Shown: in pieces, positions 32,701 to 47,700 of the stretch | How the letters are laid out: every line of letters begins with the position of its first letter | How positions within the stretch are numbered: the first letter of the stretch is position 1 | Origin: Astropecten irregularis | Lineage: Eukaryota; Echinodermata; Asteroidea; Paxillosida; Astropectinidae | Reading direction: 5' to 3' | Assembly (NCBI GenBank): GCA_963971285.1 | Contig: OZ020255.1 | Coordinates: 11,428,931-11,492,930, forward strand | DNA length: 64,000 nucleotides | The notes under the pieces: generated by a model | The model's database searches: none | Seen by the model: the letters and a program-made list of their open reading frames with translations, nothing else | Told to the model about the DNA's origin: nothing | Program-made: the position numbers and the translations under genes

Positions 32701-35700
32701 TCAAAAATATGCCACTGGTGACAATCTCGACTGCAAACGTCATGAAGTTTGTCCTCAAAAACTAAAGATTCCTCCAGGCAAGGCTTTGTGTGCAACGCCA
32801 ACGTCGCCATGTTCAGCGGACTGTGGGCGCAGCATCCAGTTCTTCAGTTGCCTGGGGCCAATTTCATAGAGCTGCTTAGCACAAACATTCCCTAAGCATG
32901 ACATTTCTGTCTTAATAGTAAAAACAGGATTAACAACCAAATTTCTGTGTGTTGTGTATCACTTGCAATTGTTCTTTGGCTGTTGTTCGCTGACCATGAA
33001 TATCAAATGGATGTCAAATGGTGGTTTGTTTTAATAATTGGGCAAGCTATTTTTGTGCTAAGCAGTTTTTTGTGCTAAGCAGATCTATGAAATTGGCCCC
33101 TGATTAAGGCTAGGGGTTCCAGCAGCCGAAACGTCGCTACCAGCAACACAACATCGAGTGACTTTGAGAGACTTTGTCGAGTGACAATTTTTCCTTAAAA
33201 CCTTTTTGGTTGGGTATTAAAAATATTTTTTTTTTTATGTTTAAGGGCGCTCCTTTTTAATACTGTGGTTCTCATTTCCGACCGACCCATATTTTGGGCT
33301 CCGACCGAAGTAAAAAAAAACACCTTTTTTTTGCCGCCGATCCTGTCAGAATTGCATAAAAAAATAAAATAAAAAAAGAATTCCCAGAATTTCTGGAGAA
33401 AAAAATTGTCTCCAAAAATTATGGGAATTCTTATTTTTTATTTTGCCAATAGGCCTACAATTTTATACTTTTTATCACTGAAAAAAATACGAAAATATTC
33501 AAATGCGATTACAGTGAATACAATGAACATCATTTTCTTTAGGTTTTTGTGTATTCAGCCAGGTTTTTTTTTCCACCAAACTTTTCTTTTTTTTCGACAG
33601 ACCGACCCTCCCTCAAGGTGAACAAGAAATGAGAACCAAAGTGCCCTAATATAGAATTGAGGTCAATACAAGTAATAAACTGCTGCAAACTGCTCATCAG
33701 CCAAAATGACCTGAAATATATCAAATGCTTAAAGTTAGGAGGGCCTGACGTGTTTCGATCCTAGCAGGATCTTTCTCAAAAGCTAAATGACAGAGGACAA
33801 GAACATGCTGGTGAAAGAAGCATACATGAATGGATGAGAGAATATGGACAATGGGAGGGTTGGATAGTTATTTATAGTGGATCGGCGTCTTACCTGTGTA
33901 TTTGCCTCCTGAGAATGTCATGGGGAAACCAGAGGCTCCTCCGGCAAAGTCACTGAGCATCAAGTCCACTTTCTTGGGAAGCCTCCCCCCGTTTGGATTG
34001 GTACAGTCCACCGTATTCAGAATCTGGTGACCTAAGATCACCACCAAAAGGAAGGCATGAATATTTGTTCAAGGGGAGATAGATGGAGAGATTGGGAGAT
34101 AGATAGATAGATAAAAAACTTTATTAAATTCCAAAACTGGAAATAAAACATGTTGTTATTAGTCTCTCATTTAAAGGTAATATCATATCATACTTGGGTT
34201 TTTGTCAAAGAAATACAGATTCATGGGCAAAAATATCAAGGAAGATACAGTAACAGTTATCTGTGAAAATTTCAGTCCCATACGGTGCCCACTTTTGAGA
34301 AAACAGTGAAAAACGCCCACAGTATTTCTTAAGTCTTTTCTCTTTTATTTTTTATCTTTTAAAAGATCAAAAACGGTATGTTTCTACCATCACCATCTTT
34401 ATACCCTGTAAGTTATAGGTAAATCTGTGAAGATTTCTGTTGCGGTGTTCTACCAAAGTATGGTTATACCTTTAAAAACATCACTATTAAGAAAAAAGAG
34501 ACAACACACAGACAAGGACAAATTGCACAGTAATAAATAATACAAACATAAACTCACTCCACATTAATGAAGCATAAGAACAGAATTGTAAAAGGTAAAA
34601 TGATGAGTCATATACACACATGGGTATTCAAACTCGCTGTGGTTATCTGGGGAAATGCAGTGAGTACCGCAGTCATTCAATTACACACTAACATGTTGAA
34701 CGCAGTAAAGCTGTGACCGTACAATGGACTGCTGCTATAACAAACAACGCTTTACCGAACATACGGGCACATCGGCTTGGGGCACATGGCTTGGGGCACA
34801 TGGGCTGGGGCACATGGGCTGGGGCACATGGGCTGGGGCACATGGGCTGGGGCACATGGGCTGGGGCTCATGGGCTGGGGCACATGTCTTGGGCACATGG
34901 GCTTGGGGCAAGGGTGGGGGGGGGTATGAACAACAACAGATAACTACATACCTTTGTAATCCACCAGCAGACATGTGTCCATGTCGGGGTGTATACCGTC
35001 CATCATGATCATAAACCTCAGGTTTTCGTTTATCTGTATAAAAACAAACAAAATTTAAATACACAAACAAACAAACAAACAAACATAATTCTGTTTTAAA
35101 TACATGATCTGCTTTACAGCATCAGGGGCTGATTTCAACAAACTCATCGTAACTAACTATCAATCGTAGGACTAATAATGCATTGCATATGGGACCCCAA
35201 CGGAAATAAGCCTATGTAATTGGCTTTATTGGGTTAACCCAGAATGAATCAACTGTATCTTGTTTATTATTGTATGTCCTTTGTCTTGATGTTCACGATT
35301 TCTGAATAAAATAATTTAATAATAAAAAGCCCCACGTAGAAGTCGTATGATACGATGGGTTTATCCTTCGAAATTCGCGTTATGATCGATCGTAGGGCTT
35401 CGCGAAATCGACCCCTGGTATGGTTTAACAGGCCAATATGAGATCAACACTGCTTCCCACATTTACGGACTTTGTTGATCTGCACAAAACCAAACAAACA
35501 AACACCCCAACACCAAAACTAAACAGAACTTGAAGGACTTGAAGAACGATTTTTGATATATGCTGTCTTACACCTGTGTCTGTCTTCTGTCCTTCCATTT
35601 TATAGGTCTGTCATATTTGTCTTGTCTGTCCATAAGTCTGGGGAACAAAAGCTTTTGCTTCACCCTAGTCCTAGATGTTGCCTTTTATTGTTATTATATA

Positions 35701-38700
35701 AATCGTGCATCAATCTCCGTTTATGTATTGTAAATTTTGATTGTGTAAAACATACCATGTATCACTGTAGCAACATTGAAATAAATGTTAGTAAGACTTG
35801 AAGCTATACATGGTGGAAGTACTAAAAGAAGGTAGGTTTGCGGTGACACCATGTAATCTCTTCTGCGAGAGTGTGTGGTTCTGAGAAGAACCGGTGGTAT
35901 TTTCTCGACGTTCCGAACATGGCTCTGTTCGTCCTCAGGAGAGTTTATTTTTTTGAAATAAATGTAAATGATGAAATGACTACGTACAGTTCAGATGTAG
36001 ATACTCTAGTTTTTCCTTGTTTCTTTCAGCTGATATTTTATATATGAAAAGATTATTCATGCATTCGTCACTAGTAGATTGGTTTATTGTAACAGTTTAT
36101 TGTCAGGGTAATACCAGATAATCAAATATGCAAATTACAAAGGGTTCAAAATGCCTGTACCAGATTGATTTGTAATTCCCCTCGGTATTCTCATGCTACT
36201 CCATTGTTACGTGACTTACATTGGTTACCTGTAAAACAAAGGATAATATTTAAAACTCTTTTGTTGACCTATAAGGCTATTCATGCTTTGACATTCAGGA
36301 ACTTGTCGAGCTGAAATCATCATCACGTTATCATTTGGGAAGTTCTGAAGACCGCACATTACTAAAATACCCATCTAGGAAATCAAAGATTACACTTGGT
36401 GACAGGGCATTTGTGTATGCTGCTCCCAAACTGTGGAATAATCTTCCTGTTTCTGTTCGGCAGGCTAACTATCTAGATCAGTTCAAGACCAGGTTTATAA
36501 AGACCCATTTATTCAATGCTAATTAGTTTGTTTGTAATGCGCAGTAGAGTATATTGACATAGTAGCTGCGCAATATAAATGTCCTTTATTATTATTATTA
36601 TTATTATTTATATTGATGTGTTTTTATAATGAGCAGTACCCTTTTTAAAGGTAGTATCATACTTTGGTTTTTGTCAAAGAAATGCAGATTCATGGGCAAA
36701 AATATCAAGACAGATACAGTAACAGTCATCAGTGAAAATTTCAGTCCCATACGGTGCCCACTTATTGAGAAAACAGCGAAAAACGGCCACAGTATTTCTT
36801 AAGTCTTTTCTCTGATTTTCGGTCGTTGTTTTACTCTTTTCTGGATAAATACACCATTTCAGGCGGAACAATTTTAACGGTATGTTTCTACCACTACCAT
36901 CTTCATACCCTGTAAGTTATACGTAAATCTGTGAACATTTCTGTTTTGGTTTCTTACCAAAGTATGATACTACCTTTAAATAAGATTTGAACTAAGTACA
37001 TAGACAGTTTGATGTCTGAAACAATTAGGAGCGACCAGGCGCGCCTGATGCCGAAAGATCAACGGTCTGGGTCGTTCAGAACGGCGCTAGAGTGACATCG
37101 TTTCAGACGTCGCTCTAGCCATGAGTCGAACTCAATGCAAATGTATGCAAATGAGCAGAAAACTGCAGTGATATCCCACAATGCATACACACTAAACTTT
37201 TTGGCATGGAAATCGTCTGCCGGTCGTACATCATTGGGTGTATTTTTCAATAGACCTTTGCCAAGGTAGGCTATACGAAAAAACAACAAAATTAGTTATT
37301 TTGAAGGCAAAGTCAAAGGTGGGGTAGGCCTTATAGTAAAAAACAAAATGTGACGGCCACAATGCCAGTCGTGACGGTTGTGTATAAACGATGACAACAG
37401 TCAAAATCGAAGTACATTATGCTTAATGTCAATTTCCTCCTCGCAACAACCAAGTCGACAACGTACGGTCTGAATCGTAAACAACACTGCCTTCTACGGA
37501 GCTGTTGCTATGGCCCCAAGTTGTCCGTTTGTTTGTAGGCCCACTTTGAGGGCTACTCCAATGTATTATTAAGTTCACCTGTCTGAAACCAAAATCTGAA
37601 TTGGGTCGACCTAGAGTCGCTCCTTATCTATTTAGTTCGGCGCGACCTTGGCACGCCTGTCTGAAACAGGGGTAACTCTTTTGTTAAATTGTTTATGGTT
37701 GCCTGTTCTCTTTGTACACGCGGGACATCAAATATCTAGTGATTTGTCATTTGTGAGTTGGTCTAGTCAAGTGTGTGCTGCACTAGTCTGGCTGTCTGGT
37801 GATTTTGTTTTCCTTGCACAATTATTAAAATGGTGCCTAAATTCACATAGTACTTGCATACAATGAGCATTTTCCCATGTACATAAATGCTGTAAGTCTA
37901 GAGGAAAAAGTTTAGGTCCAGTAAAATGCTTCAGTTTAAAGGTAGTATCATACTTTGGTAAGAGACCAAAACAGAAATGTTCACAGATTTACGTATACCG
38001 GTAACTTTCAGGGTATGAAGATGATGCTAATAGAAACCTACCGTTAACATTTTTCCTCCTGAAATTGTGCATTTATCCAGAAATTAGTAAAAAAAACGAG
38101 CGAAAATCTTTTTGATCTTTTAAAGATCAAAAATAAAAGAGAAAAGACTGTGGCTGTTTTTCACTGTTTTTCTCAAAAAAGTGAGCACCGTATGGGACTG
38201 AAATTTTCACAGATGACTGTTACTGTATCTGTCTTGATATTTTTGCCCATGAAATTGAATCTGTATTTCTTTGACAAAACCAAAGTATGATACTACCTTT
38301 AATACTAGACCTGCTGTCTCAACCTTTTTGCACAAAATTCGAGCCTGGGGAGGGGGGAGGGGGGGAGGGGGAGGGGAGGGAGAGGGGGAGGAGGGAGGGT
38401 TTATAATGCATTGGACTGTGCTGTATCGCATCCGCTAGGTTTTTATATCGTCATAAATACACCATTAGCATCACGCAACACCTGTATGTTCCAGACAAAA
38501 TGTCATTTAAAATATGAATTTTATCGGCGTCGACAACGCTCACAATCCAGTGCAGACTAGTTCATTTGGGCTATACTCCCTAGGGAGTTGAGATTGTTTC
38601 AGGAATGTAATAATTGTAGCCCAATGACCAGGGATAATAGTAATACGCGCATAGAGACGTCATACGTTGATTGTGATATGCGCTATATAAAAACGGTTTA

Positions 38701-41700
38701 TTATTATTATTATTATTGTACAATTTAATGGCTTAATAGACCTATTTAATCCCGCACATTGCCAGCACTGGTATTGACTCTGCACGCTTCATTTGATCAC
38801 CATAGCGATCACAGGCAAACGCATCAAGTCAAAATGGAACGTAATCAACTTCTTTGTGCATTTTTATTTGTTTAATGAATTTTGTGTTGTGAATAGGCCT
38901 TTACCTAATGGCTGAAGAAAGGAAGATGTTAAACATAAGAGAGGGACTTAATTGCGGCGTTTATGTGAACCTTGAAAATATGGGTTAAGTCAATAAGCGC
39001 CAGTATTCCACCTTTTGCATTTATGAGGAATTATGAATCAAGTTATTGCCATTAAAGGGATGGTACAGAAATGGTAAGACAAAAAACACTTCATTATCAC
39101 GGATTCACATAAAACTTATACAGTATAATGATGATGATAGGAGAATACATCCCATGAAATGTTTTTGTTTGAAATGCCATATTCGTTGAGAAATAAATAA
39201 AACTAATTTGTTGAAATGTGTAGTTCTCTGTACACAGGTTTTCAGCACTTTCTCGTGACCCAGATGGCTGATTGACCTCAAACTTCTACAGGTTTGTCAG
39301 TTAAGGTACATGTATATGATGGATTACATAATGTGCTTTCACTGTTTTTGTCGCAAAAACCAGTTCTGTACCATCCCTTTTAATAAGTTTGTGTCATAAT
39401 TTTTTCAAAAACCACATCTGAAGTGTATTTTTCCTCCATTTTTGATTGTTTTAAAATTGTCTACATGTACACGTAATAACCTGCTGCAAACTGCTCATCA
39501 ACCGAATTAATGACACGAAATATATTGACGGGAATTTTACATTTATAAATGTATTCTTTGTTGTCAGCCGGATTTAATTATGCATGTAAATTTGTCGTCG
39601 TCCAGACTTAAAATATTGGCGCCAGCTGTGATCGTCATATCACTGCAGGGCAATTTGAATGTTTTGAATCATGATGAAACTAATTTCGGCAAAACATGTC
39701 AGCTGCAAGGTCTCCAATTCATCTTTATTTTATACAAATTTTGAAAAGCAATTAGAACTGCTTCTGGCATTATGCATGTATGACCCCATTTTACCAGACA
39801 CATCTTCTGCATTCAATTTTATGCAAAGGCTCAAAATGAAAAAAAAAAAAAATTGTTACAAAGGTGAAAATGTGGGGAATTGGACTTAGGAGCTAGTAAT
39901 GGAAGTCCATAATGAAAAATACTCCCGTGGTCTTTACAGAATCTTTGGTGCTTGTGCATATCTGCATCATGTTTTTTTTTAAAGGTACAGTACACGATTG
40001 GTAACGTTATCCAAACAGATATGTTTACAGATTTACATGTGAAGATTTTCATAACTTTCAGGGTATGAAGATGGTGCTGGTAGAAATATACTGTTAAAAA
40101 TGTTTCCGCCTATAAAAAATGGTGTATTTATCCAGACGTTAGTCAAACAAAGACCGAAAACAGTTTTGATCTCGGGGGAAAGATAAAAACCATTATTTAT
40201 GTAATTATAAGACAAATTGAGTCAGGTTTTCGCTGTTTACTTGTGACTCGGATGTCCGATTGAGCTCAAATTTTCACAGGTTTATCATTTCATACACGCT
40301 GAATCATACAAAGTGTGAGTGCTGTTCTGTTACCTTTATCAATCATGTATTGTAACTTTAATCGTTTAGGCCCACACACTTGTCCAAGCAGCACCATAAT
40401 GTCTGTGTAATAGCGCTCCGCACTAATGACGTCACAAAATCCCTGGATGTCAGACAAACATTGCCTCACACACGTAGTGTACATATGCACGCGCACACAC
40501 ACACACGTTTGCATGGTTGCGATGTTTGTCTGAGTCGGTGCTTTTTTTAGCGCAAGTGCGGAGCGCTATTGATTAGACACTGTTGACAATGAAACCTGAA
40601 GCAGACCTACGTTCCGATGTTTTAGACATCCGTGTAGGCCTAAATGCCCGATATACCACACGGAAATTATTCAGACCTTGCTACTGGTTGCGCAAAATAA
40701 TTCCACACTAGTCGACTGCCAAGCTTATTCACGACTTGGCCGAAGTAAAGTTCAACCGCCTGAAATAAAATAACTGAGTTGTGGCTCAATTATTACAGCC
40801 AGGAAACTCTTCCACTCAGTTTCCATTGTTCCCTTTGTAATACAGTTCGACCAGATTAGCCGCATGATGAATGACCGGCAAAAACAGCCAGTCAAGTCTA
40901 TCCTAAAAATGGAGACTGGTCGAGCTCCATTCCCTGGCGAAGTGCCCTTTGTGTTTGTTCAGGGGATTAAAAAGGCCGCAGGGCTGGGATGTAGTTTACG
41001 GCCCTGTGAAGATTCTTTTTGGGAAAGCCGAATCAACATTTATAACGCCCTGCTCCCTTAACAGTACGATGCCTGAAAACATTTTACTAGATTTTCAATA
41101 GGTATGGCTTCCTGGTCAATTGACCGGCAGGGACGGGCCACAGGTTGGTCACTCACCTCGATCCACTCCCCGAAGGTCACCACGTTGATGTTATTCAGCT
41201 GGACTCCGCTCTGTTGCAACCGGACGAAGACCGGCATGGAGGTGTCGCCGACGTAGATGGGAATGTTAGGATTGCGCTCCGACAGCAACTTGAGGGTAGG
41301 GTAGCTGTACGGCGAGAAACAACAAAACATGAGGGTGGAACTTTTCAATATCCTAGACGAGACCGAAACGAGGCAACTGCTCCAGGGGTCAATTTCACAA
41401 AACTCATCGTAACTTTATACTATCAATCATAGGACTTACGAAGCATTGCAGCCCTATGTAGAAGTCAAAGAATACGATGGGTTATCCTTCGTAACTCGAT
41501 TTACGAATGATCATAGGGCTTCGTGAAATCGACCCCAGGATTCGTTCCCTGCCAGAGCATTTCATTCCAATCACATTCAAAGGAGTAAGACCTGATTATA
41601 ATATTTGATAATAATAAGTATTCATTTGCATAACATCTCTAAAAGTATGAAGATGGTAATGGTAACCTTCCAAATATCTGAAATACTGCATTTCTTATTG

Positions 41701-44700
41701 AGAAAAGAGATAACAAAATCGGATCCCCAAATTATTAACTATTTTTTAGTTGGTTGGATTCAAAGTTAATACGTCTCATAAAGATGTTTAAAGAAAAATT
41801 TCATAAAAAGGAAGGTAAATTTGCAAATGGACACTGACTTCAGATGGTCCGAGTGAAGATGGCTGATGTAGATGAGGTCAGCTTTTGCCAGCCGGTCCAG
41901 CCAATCGGACGGTGGCTCGTGCATCAGCCACCAACCGCGGGCGAAAGCGGGACCGGTCAGCCACGGGTCAGTGAACATGATCAGATCGTCAAAGTTCATC
42001 TCCAGGCAGGCATGCGTGAAGTAGGTGATCTGCACGCAATAATAAAGAGAAAAGAAATAAGAACACCAGTTATTCAAAGTGGCTTGAACTTAAATTGATG
42101 CAAATTGATGCTCAGTGGGTATGTTTAACCGCCCAGCAAAAAATGGGGGTTAAGTCATAAAGTTAAAACGTTATTCTTTCCCAACAGCGCTTTAGCTCGA
42201 TCGGTTTTAAGCGCTAAACCCTCCTCCCGAGCAGTTTTAACTTCAGGGTTTTAGCGGCAGATAAAAACCGATCGGTTTTAAATATAAAACCGCTTTAGAG
42301 CGTCTAGACACAATTTGTTGAAACTGATCATGATAAAAGAGTGTATTTTTGTGAATTTAAATTGTATTTTTGTCTGAACGTACCCAGGCCAGTGAGATTA
42401 AACTGGTATTTGGGTCATTACTCTTGATCCTCTGTTATAGCTTGAGTACTACGAAATCTATCAAACTTTTGGGCTGGCCAAGTTCTTATGAGTATATAGT
42501 TTATGTTGCAAAAGAGAAAACATGGCAAATTACTTGATATATTAACTTCTGTCCTTGGTTCCCTCTAAATGTCACACTTTTGTGTGCATTAGTGTGGACA
42601 GACTCATTTCACAAACTCTACCAGATAACATGTTGAGAGTATACTTTCTACTTAATACCGTACTAATGACGTCACACCATGCAAGCACGCGCACACATAC
42701 CTCCACTCACCGCACGTTTGCATGGCCGGTTGCAATGTTTGTCTGAGGTTCGGTGCTATTTTTAGCACAAGTGCGCAGTGCTATTCTGCAAACACTTTTA
42801 CTATAGAATAGATGTACAGTGGAACACTACTATAATGAACACGCTGTGATGCACAGAAAATGTTCATTATAGTGGTCGTTCATTATAGTGAACAATGTTC
42901 AACAGGCCTATTCATAGTACATGTACATGAAAATTGGGAGCACAGGATGATGTTTGGCTTAGCAAAATGTTCGTTATACATGTAGCAGTGTGTTTTATCC
43001 CCACTTTTTTCCGCTATTATATATTCCCGCTGACAATGATCAATCATTACACAGAAAACCATAAAAGCACTATGGGACTAAATAGTTAATGCTTGCCAAC
43101 AGACAAAAGACTGGCAAGTAAATGTTGCTGAGGAGGACAATAGGCACTTTAATAATCCCCCGCACTAGCTAGGGATATACTTTAAGAAGATTAATGTCAT
43201 GCCCACCAGCTGGTTCGTTCTCTTCCTTCCTCCATGTTTGAAGCAAGGGGTTATTGTTAAACTGATGTCCCCAGGGGAGGTTCGCTGTTTTGTCCTAGAG
43301 GGCCATGGGTGGCATCATTTTGTTCTTTTCAAACTTCCATCTGGCATTAATGAGCGTTTGGGGCAACCTTTCCACGGTTGAGCTACCAGTTCAATTTTGC
43401 ACACATGCCTAATAAGGCTTAATTATGAAGATGATGCTGGTAGAAACATACCATTAAAATATTTCCGCCTGAAATGGTGTATTTATCCAGTAATTAGTAA
43501 AACAAACAGTTTTGATCAAAACCATTCTTTATAACACAATATCAGTACATACTCCAAAAAGACTAAGGGAAGCCATTTTTGATTCTATATTTCGTCCTTT
43601 ATTCAGAACATCTTCAGGAATGAAGATTGAATGAAGATCTTCAGGAATATAGATGTTCTGAATAAAGAACGAAATAAGAAGATGTTCTGAATAAAGAACG
43701 AAATAAGAAGATGTTCTGAATAAAGAACGAAATAAGAAGATGTTCTGAATAAAGAACGAAATAAGAGATGTTCTGAATAAAGAACGAAATAAGAAGATGT
43801 TCTGAATAAAGAACGAAATAAGAAGATGTTCTGAATAAAGAACGAAATAAGAAGATGTTCTGAATAAAGAACGAAATAAGAAGATGTTCTGAATAAAGAA
43901 CGAAATAAGAAGATGTTCTGAATAAAGAACGAAATAAGAAGATGTTCTGAATAAAGAACGAAATAAGAAGATGTTCTGAATAAAGAACGAAATAAGAAGA
44001 TGTTCTGAATAAAGAACGAAATAAGAAGATGTTCTGAATAAAGAACGAAATAAGAAGATGTTCTGAATAAAGAACGAAATAAGAAGATGTTCTGAATAAA
44101 GAACGAAATAAGAAGATGTTCTGAATAAAGAACGAAATAAGAAGATGTTCTGAATAAAGAACGAAATAAGAAGATGTTCTGAATAAAGAACGAAATAAGA
44201 AGATGTTCTGAATAAAGAATAAAATAAGAGATGTTCTGAATAAAGAACGAAATAAGAAGATGTTCTGAATAAAGAACGAAATAAGAAGATGTTCTGAATA
44301 AAGAACGAAATAAGAAGATGTTCTGAATAAAGAATGAAATAAGAAGATGTTCTCAATAAAGAACGAAATAAGAAGATGTTCTGAATAAAGAACGAAATAA
44401 GAAGATGTTCTGAATAAAGAACGAAATAAGAAGATGTTCTGAATAAAGAACGAAATAAGAAGATGTTCTGAATAAAGAACGAAATAAGATGATGTTCTGA
44501 ATAAAGAACGAAATAAGAAGATTTTCTGAATAAAGAATGAAATAAGAAGATGTTCTGAATAAAGAACGAAATAAGATGATGTTCTGAATAAAGAACGAAA
44601 TAAGAAGATGTTCTGAATAAAGAACGAAATAAGATGATGTTCTGAATAAAGAACGAAATAAGAAGATTTTCTGAATAAAGAACGAAATAAGAAGATGTTC

Positions 44701-47700
44701 TGAATAAAGAACGAAATAAGAAGATGTTCTGAATAAAGAACGAAATAAGAAGATGTTCTGAATAAAGAACGAAATAAGAAGATGTTCTGAATAAAGAACG
44801 AAATAAGAAGATGTTCTGAATAAAGAACGAAATAAGAAGATGTTCTGAATAAAGAACGAAATAAGAAGATGTTCTGAATAAAGAACGAAATAAGAAGATG
44901 TTCTGAATAAAGAACGAAATAAGAAGATGTTCTGAATAAAGAATGAAATAAGAAGATGTTCTGAATAAAGAACGAAATAAGAAGATGTTCTGAATAAAGA
45001 ATGAAATAAGAAGATTTTCTGAATAAAGAACGAAATAAGAAGATGTTCTGAATAAAGAACGAAATAAGAAGATGTTCTGAATAAAGAACGAAATAAGAAG
45101 ATGTTCTGAATAAAGAACGAAATAAGAAGATGTTCTGAATAAAGAATGAAATAAGAAGATGTTCTGAATAAAGAACGAAATAAGAAGATGTTCTGAATAA
45201 AGAATGAAATAAGAAGATGTTTTGAATAGAGAACGAAATATAGAATCAAAAATGGCTTCCCCATTCTTGATGTTTTATAAGAAAAATTGAGCCGGGTTTT
45301 TGCTATTTTCTCGTGACTCAGATGTCCGATTGAGGTCAAATTTTTCACAGGTTTAATATTTCATGTACATGTTTGATCAGACAAAGTGTGAATGCTGTTC
45401 CTATGACCTTTACCAATCATGTATTATACATTTTATAGTACACATCTAAGCTGAATCTGAATAGCGACTACGGCTGTGGCTAAAACTAAAGGACAACAGC
45501 ACATCTGTCCTATCATAGAGCAACAAACAGATGGTCCTTTTGAAGTAAACCTGTAGGCTGTAAGTAGAAATAGTGACAGCCTTAGCCACAGTCCCAATTT
45601 TTAAGGACTCAGACTCAGACTCGGAATCTGACATTAAGGACTCCGCTGCTTTCTTTTATGACTCGGCCCGAGTCCGCCCACAAACTCATGATTTTTTGGC
45701 TAGTATTTAATTTTATACTGCAGTTTCATTCCATGAACACAGTCTAGAGATTCCATTTGGTCTTGCCATAATCTGCTCCTAACATCAAGCCTTGAATTTA
45801 ACAGAAGCCATGGAGGCCATGGCATTCGTTGCCTTGGTTCTTGGCCTTCAAATGTTTCCATAGACATTATGATTTTCCAATGGAAGTACCCTTTGTAATG
45901 GAAAAGAACCACACCTGATTTCCACAAAGATACCCATTGTAATGGAAAAGCACCTTTCAGAACTAAATTCAAGGCCTCCATTATGTACGGTACACGTATC
46001 ATGTGCACAAAGCTAATTAATGTACTGTAAAGCACAGTGCCCGAAAAGATGACAATCAAGAGTATGTTGTTCACAAAACAGTATTCCAACCCAAAAAAGA
46101 AAATCAATCAAATATTTCAGGTGGTTTTTTTTTATTTGGCAATCATCCAGGGCTAAAAAAATAATACCAGACCACTATTATTTTCCCACAAACCATTTGG
46201 TTTAATAACCAAAACAACAAAATATACAGGGCAAGTTCATGGTTACCCACGTTTCGTTTTGTAATAACGAGAAAATGTAACGGGAGAAACCGATATTGTG
46301 TGTTTTGTGCATCATTCTGTATTAATGTAATTGTTATGCTTGGAGTTTATGACTCGTTTCGACCATTTCAAGATCTTCATCGAAGGCTATAGGGCTTTTC
46401 ACACTGTTTAAAACCACAGGGTTGGAACCAGATCGAACCCCAAGATCTTTTTCAACCCTTTTGACACTTGAACATTTTCAACCCCGAGCCAACACGGGTA
46501 GGCCGGACGGCCTAGCAGGATCGAAATCAACCCTGGTAGGGAGCAGGGTTGAAAATCTCAACCCGGTTCCAAACTGCATTTTGCACCGTGTGATGCGTGA
46601 TCTGTGTTGTATGAGCCGGTTCACCATAAACGTAGTGCGTATGTTGCGTCTCTTCGATCCGGTTCAAAAACTTGCCGGGCTGAACTGGGGGTGGATCCGG
46701 GTTGGTTTCAACACGGATCAAAAAGAGGACAAGAACATGCAAGTTAAGAATTTGCAAGTAAAGTCAAATTGTTATATCTTTCATTTTTAGGGTAGGCTTC
46801 TACATGTATATGTACCCTAACCCTATGCACTATGGACATAACATGGACTAAATCTTTTGTGTCTTTTGTGTACATGTCTGTCCACGTGTCCCAGAAAAAG
46901 CGCAACACTGTTAAATTGTTTATCACTTCAAGATTCAGGTATATGATACAGCCATGTCTTGGCTATCACCATGTACAATTTAAGCATATTGGGGCTGAAA
47001 TTGGCGAAAATATGACCAATTTGAAGAGTACTCCTTAAAAACAAATTTGCAAGGATAACACACATAGTGGTCAATACACACATAATGTGCATGAAAGAAA
47101 GATGAAAATCGAGTTTTGAGGTTGAGTAATTCAGTCTGAGTTTTTTCACTCAATTTTAATCCAATTTTACTCAAATTCTACATGGTGATAGCCAAGACAT
47201 AGCTGTATCACATATAATCTGAATCTTGAAGTGATAAAACAGTTTAATTTTCATATAATAGTTCTCGATACAAGTGTTTCGGTTTTTTTTTTAAACCTGT
47301 ATATTGAAAAAAAGAGTTTCCATTTATTAAAATGGTTTTATCATGAACACTATGAAATCAATATGACTTTGAATACATCAGTACCAAAATTTGTTAAAGT
47401 TGCATCAATTTTTTCTCTCATTTTTTACATACTTATTTATACAAGTATGTAACAAGGGTGGACATACATTGTTACGTATGTAAAAACATATCCCCTCCAT
47501 GTCATCCTGAAATGAATACAATGAATACACAAAAAAGGGTTATAATGCTTATTGAACTATTAAAGGTACAATACATGATTGGTAAAGGTCACAGGACAGC
47601 ACTCATACTTTGTCTGATCAAACATGTGCATGAAATATTAAACCTGTGGAAATTTGAGCTCAATCGGACATCTGAGTCACGACAAAATAGCGAAAACCCG

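Noticed and set aside
34713-35082. Open frames rich in AHGLGHMG or [11 protein letters not shown]
   Set aside because: They translate the 14-bp minisatellite and an overlap of CMAH exon 6 in wrong frames.
43655-45235. CRISPR-like array (29-bp repeats)
   Set aside because: Repeats are directly adjacent with no spacers, and the DNA is eukaryotic. It is a satellite.
43529-45348. Two long open frames (about 275 and 331 codons) made of Phe/Ser/Tyr-rich repeats
   Set aside because: They are the three-frame reading of a 29-bp satellite. The frames have no non-repeat body, no domain and no splice context.
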